64,000 nt of DNA from Candidatus Eisenbergiella stercoravium (GTDB taxonomy: Bacteria; Bacillota; Clostridia; Lachnospirales; Lachnospiraceae), in contig DXHY01000016.1 of the NCBI GenBank assembly GCA_019113175.1, forward strand, positions 39,236 through 103,235, in the 5' to 3' direction. Shown in pieces: positions 1 to 8,679 of this stretch (positions within the stretch are counted from its first letter, which is position 1; each line of letters starts with the position of its first letter). The notes under the pieces are model-generated. The model did no database searches. It was given only the letters and a program-made list of their open reading frames with translations, and was not told the origin of the DNA. The position numbers were made by a program, and so were the translations under genes.

Positions 1-182
1 TTAGGAATTTCCCGCCCTGATTCTTTTGCCGTTTCAATCCATAATTCGCAGGCTATTTCCAACTCTTTCAGCGCCTGCTCTTTCGTCTCCCCATGTGCCA
101 TACAGCCTTGCAATTCAGGAATACTTGCAATATAGATTTTATCTACATCGTCATACTGAATATATACAGAATACTGTGCCAT
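1..182 (-). CDS. hicB: HicB-family antitoxin (3' part outside window)
   Basis: Reading the minus strand from the ATG at 182 gives a protein beginning MAQYSVYIQYDDVDKIYIA, with the HicB signatures of a partial RNase-H-like fold: the IPELQGCMAHGETKEQAL stretch and an ELWIETAKE helix. HicB proteins neutralise HicA and usually also bind the operon's DNA. The frame is still open at base 1, so the C-terminus and any DNA-binding domain lie outside the window. The Shine-Dalgarno AAAGGAG sits inside the last codons of hicA, with 4 bases between the hicA stop and this start, so the two are translationally coupled toxin first. The family assignment is firm from the pairing with hicA. Confidence 0.85.
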   Translation of the reverse strand, partial: MAQYSVYIQYDDVDKIYIASIPELQGCMAHGETKEQALKELEIACELWIETAKESGREIP

Positions 183-186
183 ATTA

Positions 187-447
187 TCAACTCCTTTCCT
201 GGTTTTCCGTCAAGCCATATTGTAGAATAATGTTTCTTAACTGTCTGACCTCATATCCTTTTGCTTTCGCCCCATCTTTCTGGATGTTCAAGAAAGCATT
301 GACGCCACTATGATAATACATAGTGTGAGAGCCTTTCTGTCGCTTAAACTCAAAGCCCAATCTTAAAATCAGACTCTGAAAATCAGCATATCTGATGTTA
401 TAGTCGGCCTTGCCATTTATAACGTCATTATATGTATTACTTGCCAT
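187..447 (-). CDS. hicA: HicA-family toxin (mRNA interferase)
   Basis: An 86-residue protein with the small double-stranded-RNA-binding-like fold of HicA/YcfA toxins. The expected active-site histidine is visible in KGSHTMYYH, and the region before it (SLILRLGFEFKRQ) matches the family's 'L...GF...RQKGSH' pattern. Known HicA toxins cleave mRNA and stop translation; the cognate HicB is encoded directly downstream. It is slightly longer than minimal HicA proteins (about 60 residues) because of an N-terminal extension. The SD GGGAGGGG precedes the ATG at 447 and a sigma-A-like promoter lies just upstream. Activity is inferred from the family. Confidence 0.85.
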   Translation of the reverse strand: MASNTYNDVINGKADYNIRYADFQSLILRLGFEFKRQKGSHTMYYHSGVNAFLNIQKDGAKAKGYEVRQLRNIILQYGLTENQERS

Positions 448-465
448 TTTATTTCCCCTCCCTTT

Positions 466-493
466 ATTATAGGGACTTTTTCATTTTTAGCAA
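466..493 (-). promoter_or_regulatory. Sigma-A-like promoter of hicAB
   Basis: On the minus strand TTGCTA (493-488) and TATAAT (471-466) are separated by 16 bases, a perfect -10 with a 4/6 -35. It sits 19 bases ahead of the hicA start, so the transcript has a very short leader. Confidence 0.6.
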
Positions 494-519
494 TCCCCTG
501 TTTGAGCCAGATAGATAAA

Positions 520-575
520 TAAAATTCAAAAAGCCTATCTTAAAACATAAAATATGTTCTAAGATAGACTCTTTA
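520..575 (-). terminator. Rho-independent terminator after tRNA-Glu
   Basis: The inverted repeat CTATCTTA / TAAGATAG (about 530-568) is followed on the minus strand by GGCTTTTTGAATTTT. It lies between tRNA-Glu and hicA and would stop the tRNA transcript. The stem is nearly symmetrical, but the only transcript ending here runs on the minus strand. Confidence 0.6.
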
Positions 576-695
576 AAATCATATGTGCAAGAATTTTATC
601 CCTTACATTTTCACAGAACGCCTGTCTGATACCTTTTTTTGATACCCTGACGCTTTGTCACGCTCCAGAAACCCATATCTGCCACACATTTTTAA

Positions 696-767
696 CAGCT
701 CGTAGGGGAATCGAACCCCTGTTTCCGCCGTGAGAGGGCGGCGTCTTAACCGCTTGACCAACGAGCC
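696..767 (-). tRNA. tRNA-Glu (anticodon CTC)
   Basis: The minus strand folds as a cloverleaf: acceptor GGCTCGT pairs with ACGAGCT, the D-arm has GGTCAAGCGGTTAAG, the anticodon stem CCGCC/GGCGG encloses the loop CTCTCAC (anticodon CTC), and the T-arm reads CAGGGGTTCGATTCCCCT. The overall sequence matches Firmicute tRNA-Glu. The 3' CCA is not encoded and must be added after transcription. It is a lone tRNA with its own promoter and terminator. Confidence 0.95.
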
Positions 768-809
768 ATTTCTTTCTCTGTCCCGGGCGGTCACCCGTGC
801 GACTCGTTT

Positions 810-838
810 ATAATACAACAGCTTTCCCTAAAATGCAA
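810..838 (-). promoter_or_regulatory. Sigma-A promoter of tRNA-Glu
   Basis: Minus-strand TTGCAT (838-833), a 17-base spacer and TATTAT (815-810), about 43 bases before the tRNA 5' end. Spacing is ideal and no other gene start is nearby. Confidence 0.75.
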
Positions 839-894
839 GTACTTTTTTAAATTTTTTCAAAAATTTTTTTTGTTCATTTTTTATCGTCAAAACG

Positions 895-1596
895 TTATGC
901 ATTTACAAGCGCCCGAAACAGAGAAAGGCTCCCCTCATCCTTCTGGAAGGAATGCTCCGGATGCCATTGAACCGCAAGGAAAAAGCGCTTTCCGGGCATC
1001 CAGACGGCCTCGATCAGCCCGTCCGGCGATACCGCCATGGGCTTTAGGGATGGCGCAAGTTCCTTTATCGCCTGATGGTGACGGCTGTTAACGCCAAGCG
1101 TTCTTTTTCCAAGGAGATCATAAAGCGGCGTGTTTTCCAGGATCTCCACCTCGTGGGCGCTTCTGTCAAAGGGCGGCTTCATCTCATGCTCCACCCCGGA
1201 CGGATGCTGTGTGGGTAGGTCCTGGTAAAGAGTTCCTCCCAGCGCCGCATTGAAAAACTGCAGGCCCCGGCAGATTCCCAGCACGGGCATATCTCTCTCA
1301 AGCGCAGCGTCAAGCAGCAGCTTTTCCATTGTATCCCGCTCCGGGATGCTTCGTCCGCACTCCGGGACGGGTGTTTCTCCGTAAAGGGAAGGGGAAACGT
1401 CGTGTCCACCGGTAAAGATAAGACCGTCCAGACGGTCCATAAGTTCGGGAATGTTCGCATTTTCTTCCGTAAGCGGCAGCATGACGGGAATTCCGCCCGC
1501 TGCAAGGACGCCTTCCATATAGCCCGGAAGCATCCACAGGCTTTCCCGGTCCAGGTCTACTAAGGGAACGAGTCCGATCCATGGTTTCTTTTTCAT
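895..1596 (-). CDS. Class I glutamine amidotransferase-like peptidase C26 (gamma-Glu-GABA hydrolase family)
   Basis: A 233-residue protein when started at MKKKPWIGLVPL; the ATG at 1596 follows AAGGAG at a good distance, whereas the longer open frame to 1683 has no SD and overlaps the upstream gene. The nucleophile elbow GICRGLQFFNA carries the catalytic Cys, and QWHPEHS near the C-terminus supplies the His and Glu of the triad. Members of this family (PuuD and relatives) hydrolyse gamma-glutamyl amides; the true substrate here is unknown and no polyamine or putrescine genes flank it. It ends in an AT-rich stretch (845-890). It follows the unknown gene at 1613-2032 with a 16-base gap, so they are probably co-transcribed. 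Confidence 0.85.
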   Translation of the reverse strand: MKKKPWIGLVPLVDLDRESLWMLPGYMEGVLAAGGIPVMLPLTEENANIPELMDRLDGLIFTGGHDVSPSLYGETPVPECGRSIPERDTMEKLLLDAALERDMPVLGICRGLQFFNAALGGTLYQDLPTQHPSGVEHEMKPPFDRSAHEVEILENTPLYDLLGKRTLGVNSRHHQAIKELAPSLKPMAVSPDGLIEAVWMPGKRFFLAVQWHPEHSFQKDEGSLSLFRALVNA

Positions 1597-1612
1597 TTTC
1601 TGTCTCCTTATA

Positions 1613-2032
1613 TCATTGATGTCGAAATATCTGTTCAAAAATACTTCTGGTCTGTTTTTCATCTCCGTATTCCAGAGGTTCATCCACGTAGCACAGGGCG
1701 AAAAATGGTTCGATATTTTGAAGGTTCTCCGGAAGGCTTTTCCATAAGCCGTACATTCGGGCGGCGAATACTTTTATGTCCGGAGAGTGTTCGTAGCTTT
1801 CCTGAAGCTTTCGGAGGAAAACTTTTCCGATTTTTTGCCGGTCAAAGCTTGCGGGATTGATATGGGTTCTCAGATAAGCAACGGCTTTGCCGATGTCGTT
1901 TTCCCACTCCAGGTAAAGGTAGTCGTCGTTGGATGGATCACTGAGGAAGCATTCGTTGAGTTGACTGCTGTATGTGTTTTCATCTGCCAATCCGTGAAAA
2001 AACAGGATTGCGGTGGCTAGTAATTTTTCCAT
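1613..2032 (-). CDS. Hypothetical protein, no recognised family
   Basis: A 139-residue acidic, soluble-looking protein without signal peptide or membrane segment. I do not recognise a domain. The residues WENDIGKAVAYL and SIFEQIFRHQ suggest an all-helical fold, but this is only an impression. No Shine-Dalgarno is visible before the ATG at 2032, and the open frame begins exactly where the hairpin array (2050-2400) ends, so the N-terminus may have been lost or altered by that array. Codon use is even and the reading frame intact, so I call it a gene rather than a chance ORF. It probably shares a transcript with the C26 peptidase downstream. Confidence 0.5.
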   Translation of the reverse strand: MEKLLATAILFFHGLADENTYSSQLNECFLSDPSNDDYLYLEWENDIGKAVAYLRTHINPASFDRQKIGKVFLRKLQESYEHSPDIKVFAARMYGLWKSLPENLQNIEPFFALCYVDEPLEYGDEKQTRSIFEQIFRHQ

Positions 2033-2049
2033 GATCTATAAAAATGCAC

Positions 2050-2400
2050 GTTGGGATGGGAGTGGCCTCTCTCTGCTTGGTGGAGCCCCCATTTGGAAGT
2101 CGCCCTTTACAGGGCTCCTTCCTCTGGAGGCGGGGAGATGGGATGGCCTCTCTCTGCCTGGTGGAGCCCCCATTTGGAAGTCGCCCTTTGGGGGCTCCTT
2201 CCTCTGGGGGCGGGGAGATGGGAATGGCCTCTCTCCGCTTTCCGAAGCCCCCATTTGGAAGTCGCCCTTTGCAGGGCTCCTTCCTCTGGGGGGCAGGGGG
2301 ATGGGAGTGGCCTCTCTCCACTTTCCGAAGCCCCCATTTGGAAGTCGCCCTTTGGGGGCTCCTTCCTCTGGGGGCGAGGAGATGAGATGGCCTCTCACTA
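2050..2400. repeat. Tandem array of about 81-bp hairpin repeats (4 units plus a decayed fifth)
   Basis: The block ATTTGGAAGTCGCCCTTT recurs at 2091, 2172, 2253 and 2336 (spacings 81, 81, 83 bp), and a diverged version starts near 2440. Each unit contains a self-complementary pair: in unit 2, GGAGCCCCC pairs with GGGGGCTCC around a loop made of the conserved block. Where the left arm is GGAGCCC the right arm shortens to GGGCTCC. Open frames through the array on both strands are by-products of a unit length divisible by three. Confidence 0.85.
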
Positions 2401-2403
2401 CAG

Positions 2404-2548
2404 ATGATGCCCCCTGGGATTTCTTTGAAATCCCAGCCCATTCGGAATCCGCCCTTCGGGCTTCTTCCTCATGGGAGGCGGGTGCCAAGGGCAGCCGTTC
2501 CTCCATGCAAGCATGGGAACGGCTGTCTTTGGCACCCTGGGGCATCAT
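2404..2548. repeat. Large branched palindrome overlapping the polC stop codon
   Basis: The outer arms ATGATGCCCC (2404-2413) and GGGGCATCAT (2539-2548) enclose two inner hairpins: CTGGGATTT/AAATCCCAG (2414-2436), and GGTGCCAA...TTGGCACC (2481-2536), which itself contains CAGCCGTTCC/GGAACGGCTG. Between them lies the diverged fifth array unit. The right outer arm includes the polC stop (2545-2547). As RNA it would form a multibranched structure at the 3' end of the polC message. No T-run follows, so it is not a simple intrinsic terminator. Confidence 0.75.
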
Positions 2549-5500
2549 ATGGCAAAATCAAATAAACTGATCTGGTTGGATTCGGGGAGGTCTCCGAGGA
2601 GACCGAGGGAATCCATCAGGTCTACGATTGTTTTGGAGACCTTGGTGCGGTCGCGGAAGTCGTCTTTGGAGAGGAAGGGGCCGTCTTTGGCCGCTTCCAC
2701 GATGGCGTCGGCGGCTTTTTCGCCCAGGCCGTCGATGCTGTTTAAGGAGGGCATGATTTTATCGCCCACGATCTGGAAGCTCCTGGACTGGGCCTGGAAG
2801 ATGTCGATGGGCACGAATTCATAGCCTCTGGCATACATTTCCTGTACCACCTTCATGTCCTTCGCGGTGTCCTGTTCCTTCTTGGAGAGGCTGTCGGAGC
2901 GTTTTTTGTAATCCGCCATGACCATCTCCAGATGCTGGCGCCCCTGGCACATGATCTCGTAGGAAAAGGCCGAGGCGCGGATGCTGAAGTAGGCCGCGTA
3001 ATAAGCGAGGGGATAATTCACCTTGCAGTAGGCGATTCTCCAGGCCATCATGACGTAGGCCGCCGCATGAGCCTTGGGGAACATGTATTTGATTTTTTTA
3101 CAGGACCAGATGTACCAGTCGGGGACGCCCGCAGCCTTCATAGCCTCCTCCATCTCCGGCTTCAGGCCCTTGCCCTTTCGGACGCTCTCCATGATGGTGA
3201 AGGCAAGGCTGCTCTCCACTCCCATGCTGATCAGATAGATCATGATGTCGTCACGGGTGCAGATGGCAGTGGAAATGGTTGCCTTTCCTTCTTTAATCAA
3301 AGTCTGGGCATTTCCCAGCCACACATCCGTTCCGTGGGCAAGGCCCGCGATACGGACCAGATCGGAAAAGGAGGTGGGCTTTGTATCCAGAAGCATCTGC
3401 ATGGCGAACTCTGTACCGAATTCGGGCACGCCGAGGTTTCCCAGAGGCCAGCCATCAATGTCGTCCGGCGTGATGCCGAGCGCCGAGGTATTCTGGAACA
3501 GAGACATTACCTGCTTGTCGTCCAGCGGAATCTTCGTGGGGTCCAGCCCGGTCAGGTCCTGCAGCATGCGGATCATGGTGGGATCATCGTGTCCCAGTAT
3601 ATCCAGCTTCAGCAGGTTGTGGTCGATGGAATGGTAATCGAAGTGGGTCGTTACCGTATCCGTGGTCATATCGTTTGCGGGATGCTGCACCGGGGTAAAG
3701 GAATTGATTTCCTCTCCCAGCGGCAGCACGATGATACCGCCCGGATGCTGTCCTGTGCTTCTGCGGATTCCCGTGCAGCCCGTGACAATCCGGTTGATCT
3801 CGCAGGTACGCTTTTTATTTCCGCGCTCCTCGTAATAATTTTTCACATAGCCGAAAGCGGTCTTATCCGCCAGCGTAGCGATGGTTCCGGCGCGGAATGT
3901 CTGTCCGGCGCCGAAGATTACCTCCGTATATTTATGAGCCTTACTCTGGTATTCACCTGAGAAATTCAGGTCAATATCCGGTTCCTTGTCGCCCTTGAAG
4001 CCCAGGAAGGTCTCAAAGGGAATATCAAAGCCATCCTTCTTTAACAGCTCTCCGCAGACCGGACAGTATTTATCCGGCATGTCGCAGCCCGCCCGGCCCG
4101 AATAGGCCTTCACCTCCGGTGAGTCAAAATCGCTGTAATGGCATTTCATACAATAATAGTGAGGGCTCAGGGAATTTACCTCCGTAATTCCCGCCATATA
4201 TGCCACCAGAGAAGAGCCCACCGAGCCTCTGGAACCCACCAGATAACCATCCTCCACCGACTTCCACACCAGCTTCTGGGCAATAATGTACATTACGGCA
4301 AAGCCGTTGGTGATGATGGAATGCAGCTCCTTCTGCAGCCGCTCCTCTACGATGGAGGGGAGGTTTTCCCCGTACAGGGAGTGAGCCTTGCTGTAGCAGA
4401 TATCGGTCAGCGTCTTGTCGCTGTCCGGAATCACGGGAGGGCACTTATCCGGCCGCACCGGAGAAATGGTCTCGATCTGATCCGCGATCAGGTTGGTATT
4501 GGTGATCACCACCTCTTCGGCCTTATCGCTTCCCAGATAGTCAAATTCCTTCAGCATCTCCTCCGTGGTGCGCAGGTACAGCGGGGCCTGATCCTCGGAA
4601 TCCTTAAAGCCCTTTCCTGCCATGATGATCCGGCGGTACACCTCGTCCGCAGGATCCAGAAAATGCACGTCACAGGTTGCCACCACAGGCTTGCCATACT
4701 GCTCTCCCAGCTTCACGATTCTGCGGTTGATATCCTGGATGTCCTCGATGGAATTCACCAGACGGATTTTTTCATCATTGATCATGAAGGCGTTGTTTCC
4801 CGTGGGCTGAATCTCCAGATAATCGTAAAAATCCACGATCCGCGCGATATCCGCCTCACTTTTTTCATCCAGCAGGGCGCGGTACAGCTCACCCGCTTCA
4901 CAGGCGCTTCCCAGGATCAGCCCCTCCCTGCACTTTAAGAGCAGGCTTTTGGGAATTCTGGGCCGCTTCGCATAATAAGTCAGGTGGGACTCGGAAATCA
5001 GCCGGTACAGGTTTACCCGTCCGGTGTTGTTCTTTGCCAGAATGATGGCATGGTAGGTGGGAAGGCGTTTAACGATGTCCGGGTTGGAATCGCCCAGCGC
5101 GTTCACCTTTTCCAGGGTATCCTTTCCGTCCTCATGAAGCATCCTGCTGAAGCGGACAAAAATCTCCGCCGTCGCCTCCGCGTCGTCCACCGCCCTGTGA
5201 TGGTTTTCGAGGGAAATACCCAGAGTCTTTGCCACTGCGTCCAGGGTATGCTTCGCCTGGTGGGGAAGCAGAACTCTTGCGATTCCCACCGTATCCACAT
5301 AGGTATAATCAAAGGGAAGCGACTGCCTGGCCGTATTCTCCCGAATAAAGCTGGTATCAAAGCCCGCATTATGCGCCACCAGCACACAGCCCTCGCAGAA
5401 GGACAGAAACTCCGGCAGCACCTCCTCGATGGGAGCCGCTCCCGCCACCATTTCATCGTTGATGCTGGTGAGTTTTTCTATTTCAAAAGGGATGGGCACC

Positions 5501-7374
5501 TGGGGATTTACAAACGTGGAAAACCGGTCCGTGATCTTCCCCTCGCCGTTTTCCACCTCCACCTTGACGGCTCCGATTTCGATGATCCTGTTTTTCACCG
5601 GTGAAAAACCTGTGGTCTCAATATCAAACACCACGTAGCGTCCGTTCAGCGGCTGGCCTTTGCCACCCGTAACGATCTCCTTCAGATCGTCCACCAGATA
5701 AGCCTCCACGCCGTAGATCACCTTGAAAAAATCGTTCCTGTCCGGATGCTCATCCCCGGCCTCCTGCCGTTTCTTCTTCTCCGCCTTCCACAGATCGTCC
5801 ACCAGATGATTGGCGTCGGGGAACGCCTGAACCACGCCGTGGTCCGTGATGGCAATGGCAGGATGGCCCCATTCATAGGCCCGCTTCACGATATCCTTCA
5901 CCTCGGAAACGCCGTCCATGTCGCTCATCTTGGTATGGCAGTGCAGCTCCACCCGCTTGCGCAGACTATGGTCCTGGCGGCTGTGGGTGAAATCGCTGAT
6001 CTTTTTCAGACCCACCAATGAGCCGATGGTCAGTTCTCCGTCAAACCGGTCAATCATGGTAATGCCCTTAAGCTTCACAAAGGCGCCCGGCTTAATTCCC
6101 TCACAGAGCTCCGCAACCTGATCGTTTTTGGCAAACATTTTGATGGTAAAGGTATCCGTATAGTCTGTCACGTCAAAAATCAGAATGGTACGCTCATTCT
6201 TGATCTCCCGCTTGTCCAGCTTCAGGATACGGCCGCGCACCGTCACCTCGCCCATCTCTCCCACGATCTCTTCCATGGGAATGGCCTCGTCCTCAAAATC
6301 TCTGCCGTAGATCACATCCGGATTGTCAGACCGCTTCGGAGAGCGGTAAAAATCGCCGTCCCCTCCGCCTCTTCTTCTGGAAAAGCCGCCGGAACGCTTT
6401 CCGGCAAAGCGTCCCTCCCGGCTCTCGCCGAAGCCGCTCTTCGTAAAGCCTCCCTTTGCAGCTCCGCCGCTGTTCTGTCCGCCGGAAGCGCCATCCCCGC
6501 CTGCTTTTCCAGCCCCGGACGCTGTCTGAGCGCCGCCTCCAAAGGCTGCACCATCTCCTGCGCCGCCGTCCATGCCAAAAGCCGCAGCATCCTGTGCCAT
6601 GCCCGCAAGATAAGCCTCATAGGCGGTATCCGCCATGGGGCTTTGCGGCAGTCCATCCGGCCCGGCAGGAACTCCGCCCACAGCCGTACGCCCTGCCGGG
6701 GTTCCTGCGCTTTTTTTGTTTCCCGGGAAAGGACGGACATTGGATGCGCCGCCGTCTGCCGTCTCACCAAAGGCGGACTGATGCCCGCCGCTCCCCCGGT
6801 AACGGGCGGCGATCTCCGCCACCCGGCGGGAAATGAGGACTTCATCCTCCTCCCGGAACCGTCCGGCCTTTGCCTCCTTATAGTCAAAATGGACGATCAG
6901 CGGAAGGCCGCAGCGCTCTCCGAAAATCTTCTCCAGGATCCGGCCAAGTTCATCGCTTTTGGAGCGGGCCAGCACCGTGTCCTCGATCAGAAGATGCATC
7001 CGGTCCTCCTGTGGGAAGCTGATTTCCGCATTTTTGAACATGTTGTATAAAAGATGGCTGTAGCGGGAGAGCTCCAGCAGGATGCTGTCCCGATAGACCT
7101 CAAGAAGGGTTTCCCGGTTAAACTGAGAGGAAAGATGGAATCTTTCATAGAACCGGACCGTAATGTTCACGCCGGGAAAAAGCTGTTTCTGAATCTCTTT
7201 CTCGACAGCGAACACATCCTCTTTCAGGATCAGGCGGCTGCTCTCCAGATAGACGCGCACGAAGTCCTTCGCACGCGTTGCGGTCACCCGCTCCACCTGC
7301 GTCTGCTCAAACAGATCCTTTCGTTTTCCTTCCAGCTTCAGCCCCGGAAACACCTCAAAAAAAGCCTTTGCCAT
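2545..7374 (-). CDS. polC: DNA polymerase III alpha subunit, PolC type
   Basis: A 1609-residue replicative polymerase of the Gram-positive PolC class. Order: N-terminal domain (1-190), low-complexity Gly/Ala/Arg linker (about 195-345), OB fold (about 370-450), PHP domain with HCHTKMSDMDG (about 480), inserted DEDDh proofreading exonuclease with FDIETTGFSP (about 583), VAHNAGFDTSF and HHRAVDDAEA, a Cys4 zinc site (CMKC...CPVC, about 1075-1105), then the polymerase core with PDIDLNFSGEYQ (about 1130) and HAAAYVMMAW. PolC usually measures about 1430-1470 residues; the extra length is mostly the linker. It starts 6 bases after the ispG stop with SD GGAAGG inside ispG, the common ispG-polC arrangement of Clostridia. 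Confidence 0.98.
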   Translation of the reverse strand: MAKAFFEVFPGLKLEGKRKDLFEQTQVERVTATRAKDFVRVYLESSRLILKEDVFAVEKEIQKQLFPGVNITVRFYERFHLSSQFNRETLLEVYRDSILLELSRYSHLLYNMFKNAEISFPQEDRMHLLIEDTVLARSKSDELGRILEKIFGERCGLPLIVHFDYKEAKAGRFREEDEVLISRRVAEIAARYRGSGGHQSAFGETADGGASNVRPFPGNKKSAGTPAGRTAVGGVPAGPDGLPQSPMADTAYEAYLAGMAQDAAAFGMDGGAGDGAAFGGGAQTASGAGKAGGDGASGGQNSGGAAKGGFTKSGFGESREGRFAGKRSGGFSRRRGGGDGDFYRSPKRSDNPDVIYGRDFEDEAIPMEEIVGEMGEVTVRGRILKLDKREIKNERTILIFDVTDYTDTFTIKMFAKNDQVAELCEGIKPGAFVKLKGITMIDRFDGELTIGSLVGLKKISDFTHSRQDHSLRKRVELHCHTKMSDMDGVSEVKDIVKRAYEWGHPAIAITDHGVVQAFPDANHLVDDLWKAEKKKRQEAGDEHPDRNDFFKVIYGVEAYLVDDLKEIVTGGKGQPLNGRYVVFDIETTGFSPVKNRIIEIGAVKVEVENGEGKITDRFSTFVNPQVPIPFEIEKLTSINDEMVAGAAPIEEVLPEFLSFCEGCVLVAHNAGFDTSFIRENTARQSLPFDYTYVDTVGIARVLLPHQAKHTLDAVAKTLGISLENHHRAVDDAEATAEIFVRFSRMLHEDGKDTLEKVNALGDSNPDIVKRLPTYHAIILAKNNTGRVNLYRLISESHLTYYAKRPRIPKSLLLKCREGLILGSACEAGELYRALLDEKSEADIARIVDFYDYLEIQPTGNNAFMINDEKIRLVNSIEDIQDINRRIVKLGEQYGKPVVATCDVHFLDPADEVYRRIIMAGKGFKDSEDQAPLYLRTTEEMLKEFDYLGSDKAEEVVITNTNLIADQIETISPVRPDKCPPVIPDSDKTLTDICYSKAHSLYGENLPSIVEERLQKELHSIITNGFAVMYIIAQKLVWKSVEDGYLVGSRGSVGSSLVAYMAGITEVNSLSPHYYCMKCHYSDFDSPEVKAYSGRAGCDMPDKYCPVCGELLKKDGFDIPFETFLGFKGDKEPDIDLNFSGEYQSKAHKYTEVIFGAGQTFRAGTIATLADKTAFGYVKNYYEERGNKKRTCEINRIVTGCTGIRRSTGQHPGGIIVLPLGEEINSFTPVQHPANDMTTDTVTTHFDYHSIDHNLLKLDILGHDDPTMIRMLQDLTGLDPTKIPLDDKQVMSLFQNTSALGITPDDIDGWPLGNLGVPEFGTEFAMQMLLDTKPTSFSDLVRIAGLAHGTDVWLGNAQTLIKEGKATISTAICTRDDIMIYLISMGVESSLAFTIMESVRKGKGLKPEMEEAMKAAGVPDWYIWSCKKIKYMFPKAHAAAYVMMAWRIAYCKVNYPLAYYAAYFSIRASAFSYEIMCQGRQHLEMVMADYKKRSDSLSKKEQDTAKDMKVVQEMYARGYEFVPIDIFQAQSRSFQIVGDKIMPSLNSIDGLGEKAADAIVEAAKDGPFLSKDDFRDRTKVSKTIVDLMDSLGLLGDLPESNQISLFDFAI

Positions 7375-7380
7375 TTATAC

Positions 7381-8439
7381 TCATTCCTTCCAGTTTAAAA
7401 GCTCCTCCCGAAGCACATTCAAAAGCTCGCTCTCCGGCACCTTCCTGATAATCTGCCCTTTTTTGATCAGAAGACCCTCTCCGATGCCGCCCGCGATTCC
7501 GATATCCGCTTCCTTTGCTTCACCGGGTCCGTTCACCGCGCAGCCCATGACCGCAACCTTCACGCCGTCCAGGGGAATGTCTGCCACCATTTTTTCCACC
7601 TGGTTGGCAAGACCGATCAGGTCGATTTTGGTCCGGCCGCAGGTAGGACAGCTCACCACCTCGATGCCTCCCTTTCTTAACCCCAGCGTGCGCAGAAGCA
7701 GCTTTGCCGTGCGCACCTCTTCCACCGGATCTCCGGTCAGAGATACCCGGATGGTATCGCCAATGCCCTCATACAGAATGATTCCCAGACCGACGGAGGA
7801 TTTGATATTGCCGCTCCAGAGGGTGCCGGACTCGGTAATTCCCACATGCAGCGGATAGTCCGTCCGCTGTGCCAGAATCTCATGCGCCTTCACGCACATG
7901 AGAACATCGGAGGATTTGATACTGATCACCAGGTTCTCATAACCCAGTTCCTCGATCATCCTCACCTTGTCCAGAGCGCTTTCCACGATTCCCTCTGCGG
8001 TCACGCCCCCGTATTTTTCCACCAGATCCTTTTCCAGGGAGCCGCTGTTGACCCCCACCCGGATGGGAATGTCTCTCTCCTTCGCCACCTTCACCACGGC
8101 CGCCACATTCTCCCGGGAGCCGATATTGCCCGGATTGATGCGGATCTTATCTGCCCCGTTTTCCATGGCAGCGATCGCCATCTTATAATCAAAATGAATG
8201 TCCGCCACCAGCGGAATATGGATTCTCTTTTTGATCTCCCGCAGCGCCTCCGCCGCTTCCCGGCCTGGCACCGTACAGCGGATGATATCGCAGCCAGCCT
8301 CCTCCAGCCGGAGGATCTGCGCCACCGTTCCCTCCACGTCCTCCGTGCGCGTATTCGTCATGGACTGGATCAGAACAGGGCTTCCGCCGCCGATCACCCT
8401 GTCCCCGATCCGGATCTTTCTTGTATGCTCTCTGTACAT
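7381..8439 (-). CDS. ispG: 4-hydroxy-3-methylbut-2-enyl diphosphate synthase (flavodoxin/ferredoxin)
   Basis: A 352-residue enzyme of the non-mevalonate (MEP) isoprenoid pathway, converting methylerythritol cyclodiphosphate to HMBPP with a [4Fe-4S] cluster. The start chosen is [12 protein letters not shown] (ATG 8439), preceded by AGGGGA; the open frame continues 29 codons upstream through a hairpin module that is clearly not coding. The TIM-barrel half runs to about residue 250, followed by the cluster domain with [11 protein letters not shown] and CAVNGPGEA, which hold the three conserved cysteines. polC follows 6 bases downstream. dxr and rseP, often upstream in related bacteria, are absent. 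Confidence 0.95.
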   Translation of the reverse strand: MYREHTRKIRIGDRVIGGGSPVLIQSMTNTRTEDVEGTVAQILRLEEAGCDIIRCTVPGREAAEALREIKKRIHIPLVADIHFDYKMAIAAMENGADKIRINPGNIGSRENVAAVVKVAKERDIPIRVGVNSGSLEKDLVEKYGGVTAEGIVESALDKVRMIEELGYENLVISIKSSDVLMCVKAHEILAQRTDYPLHVGITESGTLWSGNIKSSVGLGIILYEGIGDTIRVSLTGDPVEEVRTAKLLLRTLGLRKGGIEVVSCPTCGRTKIDLIGLANQVEKMVADIPLDGVKVAVMGCAVNGPGEAKEADIGIAGGIGEGLLIKKGQIIRKVPESELLNVLREELLNWKE

Positions 8440-8452
8440 ACTTTCCCCTTCC

Positions 8453-8549
8453 CGCCGCCAAAGGCGGCTCTTCATTTTGTAAGAAGAATGGTGCCAGCCA
8501 TTCTTCGGCATGAATCTTTGATTCATGCTGCCGCCGGAGGCAGCATTTT
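8453..8549 (-). repeat. Multi-hairpin intergenic module, copy A (before ispG)
   Basis: Read toward ispG: GCTGCC/GGCAGC (8529-8546), GCATGAATC/GATTCATGC (8508-8529), AAGAATGG/CCATTCTT (8484-8505), GCCGCC-TTT-GGCGGC (8454-8468), then SD and ATG. The last stem ends 15 nt before the start codon. Same architecture as the modules at 14938, 37358, 41003, 46468 and 59172. Confidence 0.75.
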
Positions 8550-8561
8550 TATTTCACCTGC

Positions 8562-8594
8562 AAAAAGAGCGGAGCGAAAAGCCGCTCCGCTCTC
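8562..8594 (-). terminator. Rho-independent terminator of the dcw/ftsZ transcript
   Basis: On the minus strand AGAGCGGAGCG pairs with CGCTCCGCTCT around a short loop and is followed by TTTTT. It is placed 85 bases after the ftsZ stop, separating the dcw cluster from ispG-polC. Confidence 0.88.
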
Positions 8595-8679
8595 TATGAA
8601 CTGTATGTATGAATGTATGAATATTAAATTCATAAATTCTTCTTATGCTCTGTGAAAATCAGTCAAACCGCTGCTGTCA

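Noticed and set aside
2050..2400. Possible CRISPR array
   Set aside because: No short repeat separated by unique spacers of constant size; the whole 81-bp unit is conserved, and no cas genes are present.
1980..2570. Several overlapping repeat-rich proteins in both directions over the tandem array
   Set aside because: The unit length is divisible by three, so open frames arise automatically; no SD and no residue conservation beyond the DNA repeat.
2932..7398. Long plus-strand open frames opposite polC (for example 2932-3960, 4138-4938, 4984-5604)
   Set aside because: They mirror polC codons and lack SD, known domains or start context; GC-rich third positions create open antisense frames.
8440..8549. 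The module hairpins as ordinary intrinsic terminators or a known riboswitch
   Set aside because: No T-runs follow the stems, they sit within operons, and no conserved riboswitch core (purine, SAM, TPP, FMN or T-box motifs) is recognisable.
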